From an uncultured Tenacibaculum sp. (lineage in GTDB: Bacteria; Bacteroidota; Bacteroidia; Flavobacteriales; Flavobacteriaceae): a DNA stretch of 64,000 bases. The DNA lies in the NCBI GenBank assembly GCA_947501615.1, contig CANMWK010000007.1:1-64000 (forward strand). Direction: 5' to 3'. The notes under the pieces were generated by a model. It saw nothing but the letters and a program-made list of their open reading frames with translations, had not been told where the DNA came from and did not search any database. Made by a program: the position numbers and the translations under genes. This document shows, piece after piece, positions 1-8,457 of the stretch (within the stretch, counting starts at the first letter, position 1; each line of letters begins with the position of its first letter).

Positions 1-1
1 A

Positions 2-55
2 GGCGTGAGAAATGTAGAATTCTTCTTGTACAGATTAACCCAGATTTTTGCTTAA
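2..55 (+). CDS. C-terminal end of an unidentified protein (partial)
   Basis: Frame 2 is open from the window edge and ends with TAA at 53-55. The 17 visible residues (GVRNVEFFLYRLTQIFA) look like an ordinary protein C-terminus. Frame 1 is also open to about position 139, so the choice of frame is uncertain. The product cannot be named from so few residues. Confidence 0.3.
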   Translation, partial: GVRNVEFFLYRLTQIFA

Positions 56-104
56 CCACAACAATTAGGTATGATCCGTTTTTTATAAGTAAAATTTATT
101 GCAT

Positions 105-133
105 AAAAAAAGCAACGTCTGAGAAACGTTGCC
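105..133 (-). terminator. Hairpin terminator, best on the minus strand
   Basis: GCAACGT (112-118) pairs with ACGTTGC (126-132). On the minus strand the stem is followed by a run of seven T (complement of 105-111), which fits an intrinsic terminator. On the plus strand only a weak TTT follows, so it may also serve the partial gene ending at 55. Confidence 0.6.
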
Positions 134-210
134 TTTGATTCCATAATTCGAATAATCCCCAATATTACGATTTATGATTGTGTAAATGTTGAATACATAA
201 AAGTACACCG

Positions 211-218
211 CAAATATA
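211..218 (-). promoter_or_regulatory. Possible minus-strand promoter (-7 box TATATTTG)
   Basis: CAAATATA reads TATATTTG on the minus strand and matches the Bacteroidetes -7 consensus TAnnTTTG. It lies downstream of trxA, and the only thing before the minus-strand terminator at 105-133 is about 100 nt with no convincing ORF (only an 8-codon frame). If active it would make a short RNA of roughly 100 nt. This rests on one motif plus one terminator. Confidence 0.25.
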
Positions 219-320
219 GTGAGATTAAACAGTTTAAATATTATTTTTTGTATAAATGGTTTGTTTTTTTGTGTCTTTGGTAAACAAAACGCATTAAATT
301 AAAAATAATATAAAAATGTC

Positions 321-680
321 TTATTTAGATACTTTTAAAACATCCTCGATAATTTTTTCAATTTGCTGTTTAGGTAAAGCTCCATGAGCCATTTGTGGGT
401 CTTCGCCTAATGGACAAAAAAGCATAGAAGGAATACTTCTAATGCCAAACATTGCAGACAGCTCTTGTTCAGCTTCTGTATCTACCTTATAAATTACTAC
501 TTTATCTTTATATTCTTCGCCTAGTTGTTCTAATATTGGAGCTAGCATTTTACAAGGGCCACACCAGTCTGCATAAAAATCAATAATTGCAGGTAGTTTA
601 CCAGCATAACTCCATTCTTTATTCTCTTCATAGTTAAATACTTTTTCTAAAAATGTATCTTTTGATAATAATTCAGTCAT
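321..680 (-). CDS. trxA: Thioredoxin
   Basis: This 119-aa protein is a cytoplasmic thioredoxin that reduces protein disulfides with electrons from thioredoxin reductase. The active site WCGPCK sits near residue 40, and the conserved cis-proline is in RSIPS near residue 82, as the fold requires. Length is normal for a single-domain thioredoxin with a slightly extended N-terminus. No signal peptide is seen. The gene stands alone, divergent from the prolyl oligopeptidase gene, with about 146 bp between the two starts. Identification is secure; which thioredoxin paralogue it is cannot be told. Confidence 0.93.
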   Translation of the reverse strand: MTELLSKDTFLEKVFNYEENKEWSYAGKLPAIIDFYADWCGPCKMLAPILEQLGEEYKDKVVIYKVDTEAEQELSAMFGIRSIPSMLFCPLGEDPQMAHGALPKQQIEKIIEDVLKVSK

Positions 681-792
681 TTTAATTTTGCTTACGTTTT
701 TAGTTTAGACGTTAAATGTAAGAGAAATTACATATATAAACTAAAGATGTTAAAAACCTCTTAAATTGTAACGTTTCATGACTTTTTTAATC

Positions 793-800
793 TAATTTTG
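793..800 (+). promoter_or_regulatory. Promoter -7 box upstream of the prolyl oligopeptidase
   Basis: TAATTTTG matches TAnnTTTG and lies 27 bp before the ATG at 827. A TTG at 766-768 is a possible -33 element, with spacing slightly longer than usual. Confidence 0.5.
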
Positions 801-826
801 AAAACATTAACTAATCTGCCCAAATA

Positions 827-2980
827 ATGAAAAAAATAATTTTACCAATACTTGCGGGCTTACTTGTAGTAAGTTGTAAGCAAGAAGAATCTAAAACTAA
901 AACAGCATTGAATTATCCTGATACTGAAAAAATACCAGTTGTAGACACCTACTTTGAAAATGAAGTTACCGACAATTATAGATGGTTAGAAGATGATAGA
1001 AGTGAGAAAACTGAAAATTGGGTTAAAGCAGAAAATGAAGTAACTTTCGATTATTTAGATAAAATTACATATAGAAGTCAACTTAAAGAAAGGTTGTCTG
1101 AGTTATGGAATTACGAAAAATTGGGAGTTCCTTTTGAGCGAGGAGATTATACGTATTTTTATAAGAATGATGGCTTACAGAATCATTATGTTATATACAG
1201 AAAAGATAAAGAAGGAAAAGATGAGGTATTCTTAGATCCAAATTCTTTTTCTGAAGACGGTACTACTTCTTTAAGTACAGTAAGTTTTTCAAAAGATGGA
1301 AAAACAGTAGCGTATTCGATTTCAGAAGGAGGAAGTGATTGGAGAAAGATTATTATTATGGATGCTGAATCGAAAAAAATTAAAGAAGATACACTAGTAG
1401 ATGTGAAGTTTTCTGGAATTTCTTGGAAAGATAATGAAGGGTTCTACTATTCTAGTTATGATAAGCCAAAAGGAAGTGAATTATCAGCTAAAACAGATCA
1501 ACACAAATTATATTATCATAAGTTAGGAACTAGCCAAAAATCAGATAAGGTTATTTTTGGTGCTAAACCTGAAGAAAAGCACAGGTATGTAGGAGGTACA
1601 GTTACGGAAGATGGGAAATATCTTTTTATTTACCCTAGGATTTCTACATCTGGGAATAAGTTGTTAATGAAAGATTTAAGAAAAAAAGATAGTCCGTTAG
1701 TTACAATTTTAGGTGATGTAAATAGTGATACTTATGTAATAGAGAATGAAGGTAGTAAATTGTATTTGGTGACAAATTTAAATGCACCAAATAAAAAAGT
1801 AATTACAGTAGATGCTTCGAATCCTACAGTAGAAAATTGGAAAGACTTTATTCCAGAAACAGAAAATGTATTAAGTCCGTCTACGGGTTCTGGGTATTTC
1901 TTTGCTAGCTATATGGTTGATGCTGTTTCTAAGGTGTTACAGTACGATTATGCAGGTAAGTTTATTCGTGAAATTGAATTGCCAGGTGTAGGTTCTGCAG
2001 GAGGTTTTGGAGGAAAAAAAGAAGCTAAAGAATTATATTTTTCATTTACAAACTACAAAACACCAGGTTCATCTTACAAGTTTGACCCAAAGGAAGGAAG
2101 CTATAAGGAATATTGGAAGCCTAGTATAGCTTTTAATTCAGATGCGTATGAAAGCAAACAAGTTTTTTATACTTCTAAAGACGGAACAAAAGTTCCAATG
2201 ATCATAACACACAAGAAAGGAATTGAGTTGAACGGAAAAAACCCAACTATATTATATGGTTATGGTGGATTTAATGTGAGTTTAACTCCAAGTTTTAGTA
2301 TTGGAAATGCTGTGTGGATGGAGCAAGGTGGGGTATATGCTGTTCCAAACTTAAGAGGAGGAGGAGAATATGGAAAAAAATGGCATGTTGCTGGTACTAA
2401 AATGCAAAAACAAAATGTGTTTGATGATTTTATAGCTGCTGCTGAATACCTAATTGACAATAAATATACTTCTTCAGATTTCTTAGCTATAAGAGGTGGT
2501 TCTAATGGAGGTTTATTAGTTGGAGCAACCATGACTCAGCGTCCTGACTTAATGAAGGTGGCTTTACCAGCAGTAGGTGTATTAGATATGTTACGTTATC
2601 ATACATTTACAGCAGGAGCAGGTTGGGCTTATGATTATGGAACATCAGAAGAAAGTAAAGAAATGTTTGAATACTTAAAAGGGTATTCACCAGTGCATAA
2701 TGTTAAGAAAGGAGTTGAATATCCAGCAACTTTAGTAACCACAGGAGATCATGATGATAGAGTAGTGCCAGCACATAGTTTTAAGTTTGCTGCGGAATTA
2801 CAAGAAAAGCAAAAAGGAACGAATCCTGTATTGATAAGAATTGAGACAGATGCTGGTCATGGTGCAGGAACCCCTGTAGCAAAAATCATAGAGCAGTATG
2901 CAGATATTTATGGTTTTACATTATTTAATATGGGGTTTGAGCATTTACCTAATGCTAAAGCAGAGCAAATTAAACCATAA
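827..2980 (+). CDS. Prolyl oligopeptidase, S9 family, lipoprotein
   Basis: This is a 717-aa prolyl endopeptidase that cleaves short peptides after proline. An N-terminal lipoprotein signal (lipobox LVVSC, Cys17) predicts attachment to a membrane outside the cytoplasm, so it probably acts in the periplasm or at the surface. The first ~70 residues and the beta-propeller region (to ~430) precede an alpha/beta hydrolase domain. The catalytic Ser is in GGSNGG near residue 559, the Asp in GDHDDR near 643 and the His in DAGHG near 677. Length is typical of family S9A. It is monocistronic, with its own promoter and a strong terminator at 3032-3067. Confidence 0.93.
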   Translation: MKKIILPILAGLLVVSCKQEESKTKTALNYPDTEKIPVVDTYFENEVTDNYRWLEDDRSEKTENWVKAENEVTFDYLDKITYRSQLKERLSELWNYEKLGVPFERGDYTYFYKNDGLQNHYVIYRKDKEGKDEVFLDPNSFSEDGTTSLSTVSFSKDGKTVAYSISEGGSDWRKIIIMDAESKKIKEDTLVDVKFSGISWKDNEGFYYSSYDKPKGSELSAKTDQHKLYYHKLGTSQKSDKVIFGAKPEEKHRYVGGTVTEDGKYLFIYPRISTSGNKLLMKDLRKKDSPLVTILGDVNSDTYVIENEGSKLYLVTNLNAPNKKVITVDASNPTVENWKDFIPETENVLSPSTGSGYFFASYMVDAVSKVLQYDYAGKFIREIELPGVGSAGGFGGKKEAKELYFSFTNYKTPGSSYKFDPKEGSYKEYWKPSIAFNSDAYESKQVFYTSKDGTKVPMIITHKKGIELNGKNPTILYGYGGFNVSLTPSFSIGNAVWMEQGGVYAVPNLRGGGEYGKKWHVAGTKMQKQNVFDDFIAAAEYLIDNKYTSSDFLAIRGGSNGGLLVGATMTQRPDLMKVALPAVGVLDMLRYHTFTAGAGWAYDYGTSEESKEMFEYLKGYSPVHNVKKGVEYPATLVTTGDHDDRVVPAHSFKFAAELQEKQKGTNPVLIRIETDAGHGAGTPVAKIIEQYADIYGFTLFNMGFEHLPNAKAEQIKP

Positions 2981-3031
2981 CAAATTGTTTGTTTGGCTCA
3001 ATAAGAGTATAATTTATTATTAGTGAAATAC

Positions 3032-3067
3032 GGAAAATCGCAAGGAAACTTGCGGTTTTCCCTTTTT
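3032..3067 (+). terminator. Intrinsic terminator of the prolyl oligopeptidase gene
   Basis: GGAAAATCGCAAG (3032-3044) pairs with CTTGCGGTTTTCC (3049-3061), 13 bp with one G-U pair, around a GAAA loop. Five T follow at 3063-3067. Confidence 0.9.
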
Positions 3068-3086
3068 AGAAACGTACTTGCTAGAC

Positions 3087-3094
3087 TATATTTG
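3087..3094 (+). promoter_or_regulatory. Promoter -7 box of the first micro-peptide gene
   Basis: TATATTTG matches TAnnTTTG exactly and lies 52 bp before the peptide ATG. The T-run of the preceding terminator (3063-3067) sits about 19 bp upstream, where a -33 element would be. Confidence 0.55.
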
Positions 3095-3145
3095 CAGTGT
3101 TATTCTTTAATAACAAGTTTAGGGATTATTTTAAAAATTGAAATT

Positions 3146-3247
3146 ATGGGGAAAATTTTAATTATTAAAGTTAGGAGGATTTTAAAACGTTTTCTAATTA
3201 CTTTAAAAGAATGTGGTAAAGCGGCGAGTTACGCTATACAGCATTAA
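3146..3247 (+). CDS. 33-aa cationic micro-peptide, ASYAIQH family, copy 1
   Basis: I do not recognise a named family. The ATG at 3146 gives a 33-aa peptide whose last nine residues, GKAASYAIQH counted from Gly24, closely match the end of the peptide at 3377. The first 22 residues alternate hydrophobic and basic residues (Lys, Arg) and would form a cationic amphipathic helix; one Cys is at 23. A longer frame opens at 3023, but it runs through the upstream terminator, so the ATG after the promoter at 3087-3094 is preferred. It has its own promoter and terminator. Antimicrobial, signalling, type I toxin and leader-peptide roles are all possible and unproven. Confidence 0.6.
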   Translation: MGKILIIKVRRILKRFLITLKECGKAASYAIQH

Positions 3248-3267
3248 AAACCAAACTTTATGTAAAG

Positions 3268-3297
3268 GCTATCGAACTAAAATCGATAGCTTTTTTT
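3268..3297 (+). terminator. Intrinsic terminator of micro-peptide gene 1
   Basis: GCTATCGA (3268-3275) pairs perfectly with TCGATAGC (3283-3290) around a 7-nt loop, followed by seven T. Confidence 0.9.
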
Positions 3298-3376
3298 ATT
3301 TTTTTTAAAAAAAGTATAGGGTGTTTTGAATTTGAATTGTATTACTATCAGATTACAAACATAAAGGGAACATATT

Positions 3377-3484
3377 ATGAAACTATTTGAACAATTTTTA
3401 GAGGGGTTAACTACTATTTTAAAAGAGCTTACAAAAACTCTTAGTAAGCTAGGTGAAGGGGCTAGTTATGCTATCCAACACTAA
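3377..3484 (+). CDS. 35-aa amphipathic micro-peptide, ASYAIQH family, copy 2
   Basis: The ATG at 3377 opens a 35-aa peptide ending GEGASYAIQH, a clear paralogue of the peptide at 3146. The N-terminal 25 residues have Leu/Ile/Phe spaced every three to four residues with Lys/Glu between, an amphipathic helix that is near neutral rather than cationic. There is no signal peptide. It is monocistronic, with its own terminator directly downstream. Conservation of the C-terminus while the helix sequence diverges argues that both are translated and that the tail is the functional part. It was too short for ordinary gene calling. The function is unknown. Confidence 0.65.
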   Translation: MKLFEQFLEGLTTILKELTKTLSKLGEGASYAIQH

Positions 3485-3493
3485 TTAAAAAGA

Positions 3494-3526
3494 AAAGCTG
3501 CCATGGGGATTGGGCAGCTTTTTTTT
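3494..3526. terminator. Bidirectional terminator between micro-peptide 2 and gcdH
   Basis: AAGCTGCC (3495-3502) pairs with GGCAGCTT (3513-3520). T follow on the right and A precede on the left, so it can stop the peptide transcript from the left and the dehydrogenase transcript (stop at 3525) from the right. Confidence 0.85.
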
Positions 3527-4709
3527 ATTTAAATGCATTTAGTCCTGTGATGTCTGACCCAGTAATTAGTAAATGTACATCATGAGTTCCTTCATAGGTA
3601 ATTACACTTTCTAAATTCATTGCATGTCTCATAATTGAATACTCACCAGAAATACCCATAGCTCCTAAAATTTGCCTTGATTCTCTAGCTATTTTCAATG
3701 CTATTTCTACATTATTACGTTTCGCCATTGATATTTGAGCAGATGTAGCTTTACCATTATTTTTTAAAACACCTAAACGCCATGCTAGTAACTGCGCTTT
3801 TGTGATTTCAGTGATCATTTCTGCTAGCTTTTTTTGCTGTAATTGAAATTGACCAATTGGTTTTCCAAATTGCGTTCTTTCTTTAGCATACCTTAACGCA
3901 GTATCGTAACAGTCCATTGCAGCACCAATTGCTCCCCACGCAATGCCATAACGCGCATGATCTAAGCATTTTAATGGAGCTCCTAATCCAGATTTATTAG
4001 GTAGTATATTTTCTTTAGGTACTCTTACGTTATCGAAAATAAGTTCACCAGTAATTGATGCTCTTAATGACCATTTGTTTTTGGTTTCAGGTGTAGTAAA
4101 ACCTTCCATTCCTCTTTCTACAATCAAACCATGTATTCTACCTTCTTCATCTTTCCCCCAAACGACAGCGACATCACAAATAGGAGCATTAGAAATCCAC
4201 ATTTTTGCACCATTTAGCAAATAGTGATCTCCCATGTCTTTAAACTTCGTTTCCATTCCTCCAGGGTTAGATCCGTGATTTGGTTCAGTTAAACCAAAAC
4301 TTCCAATCCATTCACCAGAAGCCAGTTTAGGTAAATATTTTTTTCGTTGCGCTTCAGAACCATAATTATAAATAGGTCCCATTACTAATGAAGTTTGAAC
4401 AGAAGCAGTAGAACGAATACCACTATCACCTCTTTCTAGTTCTTGCATAATTAAACCATAAGCAATCTGATCTAGACCTGCACCTCCATATTCAGGTGGA
4501 ATATAAGAGCCAAAAGCGCCAACTTCAGCTAAACCACCTACTAACTGTTTTGGAAACTCAGATTGTTGAGCAAACTCTTCAATAATTGGAGAAAGTTCTT
4601 TTTTTACCCAGTTTCGAGTGGTGTTTCTAACTAATTTGTGTTCATCAGACAATAAATCATCAACTAAATAATAGTCAGGAGCTTTAAAAAGATCAGGTTT
4701 CATATTCAT
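3525..4709 (-). CDS. gcdH: Glutaryl-CoA dehydrogenase
   Basis: This 394-aa FAD-dependent acyl-CoA dehydrogenase oxidatively decarboxylates glutaryl-CoA to crotonyl-CoA in lysine and tryptophan breakdown. The catalytic glutamate is in TYEGTHDVH near residue 375, and the glutaryl-binding arginine is in RSTASVQTSLVM near residue 100; both motifs mark GCDH among the acyl-CoA dehydrogenases. The FAD motif GLTEPNHGSNPGGM is near 140. The length fits the family. It is divergent from rnpA and ends against the bidirectional terminator at 3494-3526. Another ACAD subtype is less likely. Confidence 0.9.
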   Translation of the reverse strand: MNMKPDLFKAPDYYLVDDLLSDEHKLVRNTTRNWVKKELSPIIEEFAQQSEFPKQLVGGLAEVGAFGSYIPPEYGGAGLDQIAYGLIMQELERGDSGIRSTASVQTSLVMGPIYNYGSEAQRKKYLPKLASGEWIGSFGLTEPNHGSNPGGMETKFKDMGDHYLLNGAKMWISNAPICDVAVVWGKDEEGRIHGLIVERGMEGFTTPETKNKWSLRASITGELIFDNVRVPKENILPNKSGLGAPLKCLDHARYGIAWGAIGAAMDCYDTALRYAKERTQFGKPIGQFQLQQKKLAEMITEITKAQLLAWRLGVLKNNGKATSAQISMAKRNNVEIALKIARESRQILGAMGISGEYSIMRHAMNLESVITYEGTHDVHLLITGSDITGLNAFK

Positions 4710-4773
4710 TTTGCTTTATTCAAAAATAGCTAAAAAAACAGATATTAGCCTTTCTTTGCTTATGTTTGTCTCG

Positions 4774-5157
4774 ATGAAATTTACTTTAGGAAAACAAGAA
4801 CGATTAAAACATAGAAAATTAATTACACAACTATTTAGTGAAGGAAAATCAATTAAAGTTTTTCCGCTTAGAATGGTGTATTTACAGGTAGAGCATTATT
4901 CGAGTTTTCCTGTACAATGTGGCGTTTCTGTTCCCAAGCGAAATTTTAAAAAAGCTGTAAGTAGAAATAAAATTAAACGTTTATTAAGAGAAAGTTACCG
5001 TTTACAAAAAAATATAGTGTATTCGGAAGTTAAAAAACCATATGTCTTTATGATTTCTTATCTTGCAAAAGAAGAGTTACCATATGCCGTTATAAAATCC
5101 TCAATGGAAAAACTCTTGATAAAGTTTACCGAAAAAGTTTCTGAAGATGAGAAATAA
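4774..5157 (+). CDS. rnpA: Ribonuclease P protein component
   Basis: RnpA is the protein subunit of RNase P, which trims the 5' leader from precursor tRNAs. The diagnostic RNR-type motif appears as SRNKIKRLLRESYRL (near residues 68-82), with VPKR just before it. The frame is open from 4711, but the ATG at 4774 (MKFTLGKQERLKHRK) matches the usual RnpA start and gives 127 aa. Its end overlaps the S41 protease gene by 11 bp, so the two are probably co-transcribed. rpmH, a frequent neighbour, is not present. Confidence 0.9.
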   Translation: MKFTLGKQERLKHRKLITQLFSEGKSIKVFPLRMVYLQVEHYSSFPVQCGVSVPKRNFKKAVSRNKIKRLLRESYRLQKNIVYSEVKKPYVFMISYLAKEELPYAVIKSSMEKLLIKFTEKVSEDEK

Positions 5158-6769
5158 AAAAAGAGTACTCCTAGCCATTAGTTTTGTTATTATAATTTCA
5201 TTTTCTTTTCAATCTCGTTTTTTTGAGATTGCGAAGCAAATAGAGATTTATAATAATTTATATAAGACATTAAATATAGATTATATTAATGAAATTAACC
5301 CAGGTGAAATCACTACAAAAGCAATAAATAACACCTTAGAAAATTTAGATCCTTATACGCGTTTTTATAATGAACAACAAGTGGAGGATGCTAAAATTAG
5401 ACGTGAAGGAGAATATGGTGGTATCGGAATTTCTTCTTGGTATTCAAGAGAAGGAATAACCATCCGTAAGGTGAAAGAAGGTTTTCCAGCGGATGATATA
5501 GGTTTAAAGGCAGGAGATGTTATTATTAATGTTAACAATCAAAAAATACAAGACTTAGATAATGAGAACTTATCTCAGGTACTTAAAGGGATACCAGGAA
5601 CTTCAATAGCTTTAGTTGTTAAAAGAGGAGATCAAACTTTAAATTTCAACTTGAAATTAGATAAAATTATAGATGATCCTGTACCATTTTTTGAAATGAT
5701 TAATGAAGATACGGGTTATGTTGTGTTAACTCAGTTTACATCAAAGAAATCTACAGATGGCGTTCGAAATGCCATTACTGAACTGAAAGAGAAAGGAATG
5801 CAAAAATTGGTTTTCGATCTAAGAAGTAACCCAGGAGGATCTTTATTCGATGCAGTAAATATTACCAATTTGTTTATTCCTAAAGGTAAAAGAGTAGTTG
5901 ATACTAAAGGGAAAACAAGAAAAAACTCAAGAAGTTATACCACAAGTCAAGAACCATTAGATGATTTAATGCCCGTTGTTGTTTTAATTAATGATAGATC
6001 TGCATCTGCTTCTGAAATTGTTTCTGGAGCCTTACAAGATTATGATAGAGCAGTAGTTATGGGAGAACGTTCTTTTGGTAAAGGGTTAGTACAACGCTAC
6101 TTCGATTTGCCTTACGGAACTCAAATGAAAGCTACAATTTCTAAATACTATACACCTAGTGGAAGATGTATTCAAGAATTAGATTATGCAAACCGCGATT
6201 GGAAAACTGGTAAAGTTCCTAAGTTTTCTGAGGGTAAAGTAAATTCATTTAAAACTGAAAATGGAAGAGCAGTTTATGATGGAGGAGGAGTTACACCAGA
6301 TATTGCTATCAAAATTTCTAAAAAAACAGAAGAAACCAAAAGACTATTAACATCAAGAGCAATTTTTAATTTTGCAACGGATTACGTGAGAGCAAATCCT
6401 AAATCTGATCTCAATTCTTTTTCATTTAATAGGTTCGAAGATTTTAAAACATATCTGAAGGTAAAAGATACTGCATTTGTCACTGAACAAGAAAAGCTGT
6501 TTAAAAATGCATACAAGAAATTAAAAAACAAAAATGATGTTTCATCAGATTATAAGCAGCTTATTGGAAAGGTAAAAGCATATAAAGTTCAACAAATAAG
6601 CAAAAATAAAGACATTCTTTTAGAAAAAATTCAAGATGAAATCCTACAGCAATATTTTTACAAAAAAGGAGTTTATCAATATCACTTAAAACATGATACT
6701 ACGATACAACAAGCTGTTGAGGTGTTGAATAATAAATCTAAGTATAATAAAATATTAGGAAATAGCTAA
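5147..6769 (+). CDS. C-terminal processing peptidase, S41 family
   Basis: This 540-aa periplasmic serine protease is of the CtpA/Prc type. An N-terminal signal-anchor (first ~22 residues) is followed by a PDZ domain (about 90-170, with YGGIGI) and the S41 catalytic domain. The nucleophile Ser is in RSASASEIVSGA (near 285) and the general-base Lys in GERSFGKGLVQ (near 311). A 130-residue C-terminal helical extension follows. It overlaps rnpA by 11 bp and is followed after 8 bp by the DUF6909-like gene. Its substrate is not predictable from sequence. Confidence 0.9.
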   Translation: MRNKKRVLLAISFVIIISFSFQSRFFEIAKQIEIYNNLYKTLNIDYINEINPGEITTKAINNTLENLDPYTRFYNEQQVEDAKIRREGEYGGIGISSWYSREGITIRKVKEGFPADDIGLKAGDVIINVNNQKIQDLDNENLSQVLKGIPGTSIALVVKRGDQTLNFNLKLDKIIDDPVPFFEMINEDTGYVVLTQFTSKKSTDGVRNAITELKEKGMQKLVFDLRSNPGGSLFDAVNITNLFIPKGKRVVDTKGKTRKNSRSYTTSQEPLDDLMPVVVLINDRSASASEIVSGALQDYDRAVVMGERSFGKGLVQRYFDLPYGTQMKATISKYYTPSGRCIQELDYANRDWKTGKVPKFSEGKVNSFKTENGRAVYDGGGVTPDIAIKISKKTEETKRLLTSRAIFNFATDYVRANPKSDLNSFSFNRFEDFKTYLKVKDTAFVTEQEKLFKNAYKKLKNKNDVSSDYKQLIGKVKAYKVQQISKNKDILLEKIQDEILQQYFYKKGVYQYHLKHDTTIQQAVEVLNNKSKYNKILGNS

Positions 6770-6777
6770 AAACATAT

Positions 6778-8454
6778 ATGCCAAAACTATATAAAGAAAG
6801 AACAAGAGCTCAAGAATCTACCAATGCTATAGAACGATTATATATTTCTATGCGTCATTTATTTAGTAGAGGATTTTATAAGCCTATGGGAGTTTCTGGT
6901 GAAACGTTACGAAAATCATTACTATCATTAAGGCCAGAAATTTATGGTTCTATTGCTGAAAATAAAACAGAACTTAATGGTTTAAGTTATGTGATCGAAA
7001 GATTACCAGATGGTATAGAAGAGTGTCAGTTTATTAACCTGACAGGAGATGAAGGATATAGAAATTCTAAATTTAAGGCAATAGTACCTCCGAAGAGAAG
7101 AAGAAATTGTTATAGAATAGATAAAGATCAAATGAATATTGAGATTACCCGAGGGAGATCTGATATTTACGATATTTTAACGCATCTTACTTTTTTATTT
7201 ATTGAATCACATAAGATAAAAGATCGTGTTTTAATTAGTGATGGAAAGAAGACAACTAGAGAATGGCAGAATTTAGAAGAAATTGTTTTACATAATAAAT
7301 CACTTACTGAAGAAGAAAAAGATGTATTGATAGTTCATCTGGGGAGTATTTTAGGAAGAACTTATGATGAGGTTTATCAAGCACATAATACCTATGCTAC
7401 CGAAGAAAATCCACATCGCTTTTTTCATTTGATTTATTGGCTTGGTAAGCTAGCAATTAATGAAGAATTGTATGATAAGAAAAGATCAATACGATTTAGT
7501 TCTGTATTATCGGAAGAAATAGGACGTCATTATCATGGTGAAATTTGGGCAAACGATATTAAGAAAACCTTATTAGAAAATAATTTATTAGACAGACCTA
7601 TTCATATTATAAGTGCAAATATGCATAGTGTTTTAAATTCAATTTATGCTAAAAACGCTTTACCTGAAGAAAATAATAATTCAGGTTTTGAGTTATATGA
7701 ATTGTTAAGTAATTCAGATAGTAAGCCATTGCAAACCAGAGTAAAAAATTACGCTTCTGAAAATGGATTAATTTATTTAAAAGACGAAAGCGGTACAAAT
7801 ATTAATGTACAGATTATAGATACGGCAAAAGTAGATTTTAATGCTACTGGTTTTGTAACGCAAGAAACTTCAGAGCAACCCGTAATTATTGTAATGGACT
7901 ATGCTTTTGGTGAGCAAGCTTATGAAACTATGGATGAGTTGTTAAAACCATACAAGAGTAATAATGAGATTGTTCATATTAATGTTGAATCTGTTTCTAT
8001 AATGGGTAAAGCAGGAATATTAGAGGGAGGAAAAGGTGATATTATGATTCCGTCTTCTCATATTTTTGAAGGTACGGCAGATAACTATCCATTTAAGAAT
8101 GAGCTTAAAAAAGAAGACTTAGAAGGTTTTGGTGTTGAAGTATTTGATGGTGCTATGGTTACCGTGTTAGGAACTTCATTACAGAATAAAGATCTTTTAA
8201 AATTCTTCCATGATTCTACTTGGGATGTAATTGGACTAGAAATGGAAGGAGCACATTACCAAAAAGCAATTCAATCAGCATCTAAAATTAGAGGTAATAT
8301 AGGAGAAAATGTAAAGGTAAGATATGCATACTACGCATCAGATAATCCACTAGAAACAGGCGCAACCTTAGCTTCTGGAGGTTTAGGAATGAGTGGAGTA
8401 ACACCAACATATGCTATTACACAAAAAATACTAGAACAAATACTAAATAATTAA
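6778..8454 (+). CDS. DUF6909-like protein with nucleoside-phosphorylase-like C-terminus
   Basis: This 558-aa cytoplasmic protein has no signal peptide. I recall similar flavobacterial proteins annotated as DUF6909, from memory and unverified. The N-terminal half (1-~350) is helical with no motif I know. The C-terminal half has MDYAFGEQAYETM, then GKAGILEGGKGDIMIP, VLGTS and GLEMEGAHY, the order and spacing of nucleoside phosphorylase/MTA nucleosidase proteins, where the Glu of EMEGA contacts the ribose. Metabolic function is therefore possible. It lies in a tight plus-strand run (8 bp after the protease, 3 bp before the Wzz-like gene). Confidence 0.6.
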   Translation: MPKLYKERTRAQESTNAIERLYISMRHLFSRGFYKPMGVSGETLRKSLLSLRPEIYGSIAENKTELNGLSYVIERLPDGIEECQFINLTGDEGYRNSKFKAIVPPKRRRNCYRIDKDQMNIEITRGRSDIYDILTHLTFLFIESHKIKDRVLISDGKKTTREWQNLEEIVLHNKSLTEEEKDVLIVHLGSILGRTYDEVYQAHNTYATEENPHRFFHLIYWLGKLAINEELYDKKRSIRFSSVLSEEIGRHYHGEIWANDIKKTLLENNLLDRPIHIISANMHSVLNSIYAKNALPEENNNSGFELYELLSNSDSKPLQTRVKNYASENGLIYLKDESGTNINVQIIDTAKVDFNATGFVTQETSEQPVIIVMDYAFGEQAYETMDELLKPYKSNNEIVHINVESVSIMGKAGILEGGKGDIMIPSSHIFEGTADNYPFKNELKKEDLEGFGVEVFDGAMVTVLGTSLQNKDLLKFFHDSTWDVIGLEMEGAHYQKAIQSASKIRGNIGENVKVRYAYYASDNPLETGATLASGGLGMSGVTPTYAITQKILEQILNN

Positions 8455-8457
8455 ACA

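Noticed and set aside
3023..3247. A 74-codon frame covering the first micro-peptide and the region before it
   Set aside because: Its first ~40 codons run through the terminator stem of the prolyl oligopeptidase gene and the promoter; only the part from 3146 has coding character and a paralogue.
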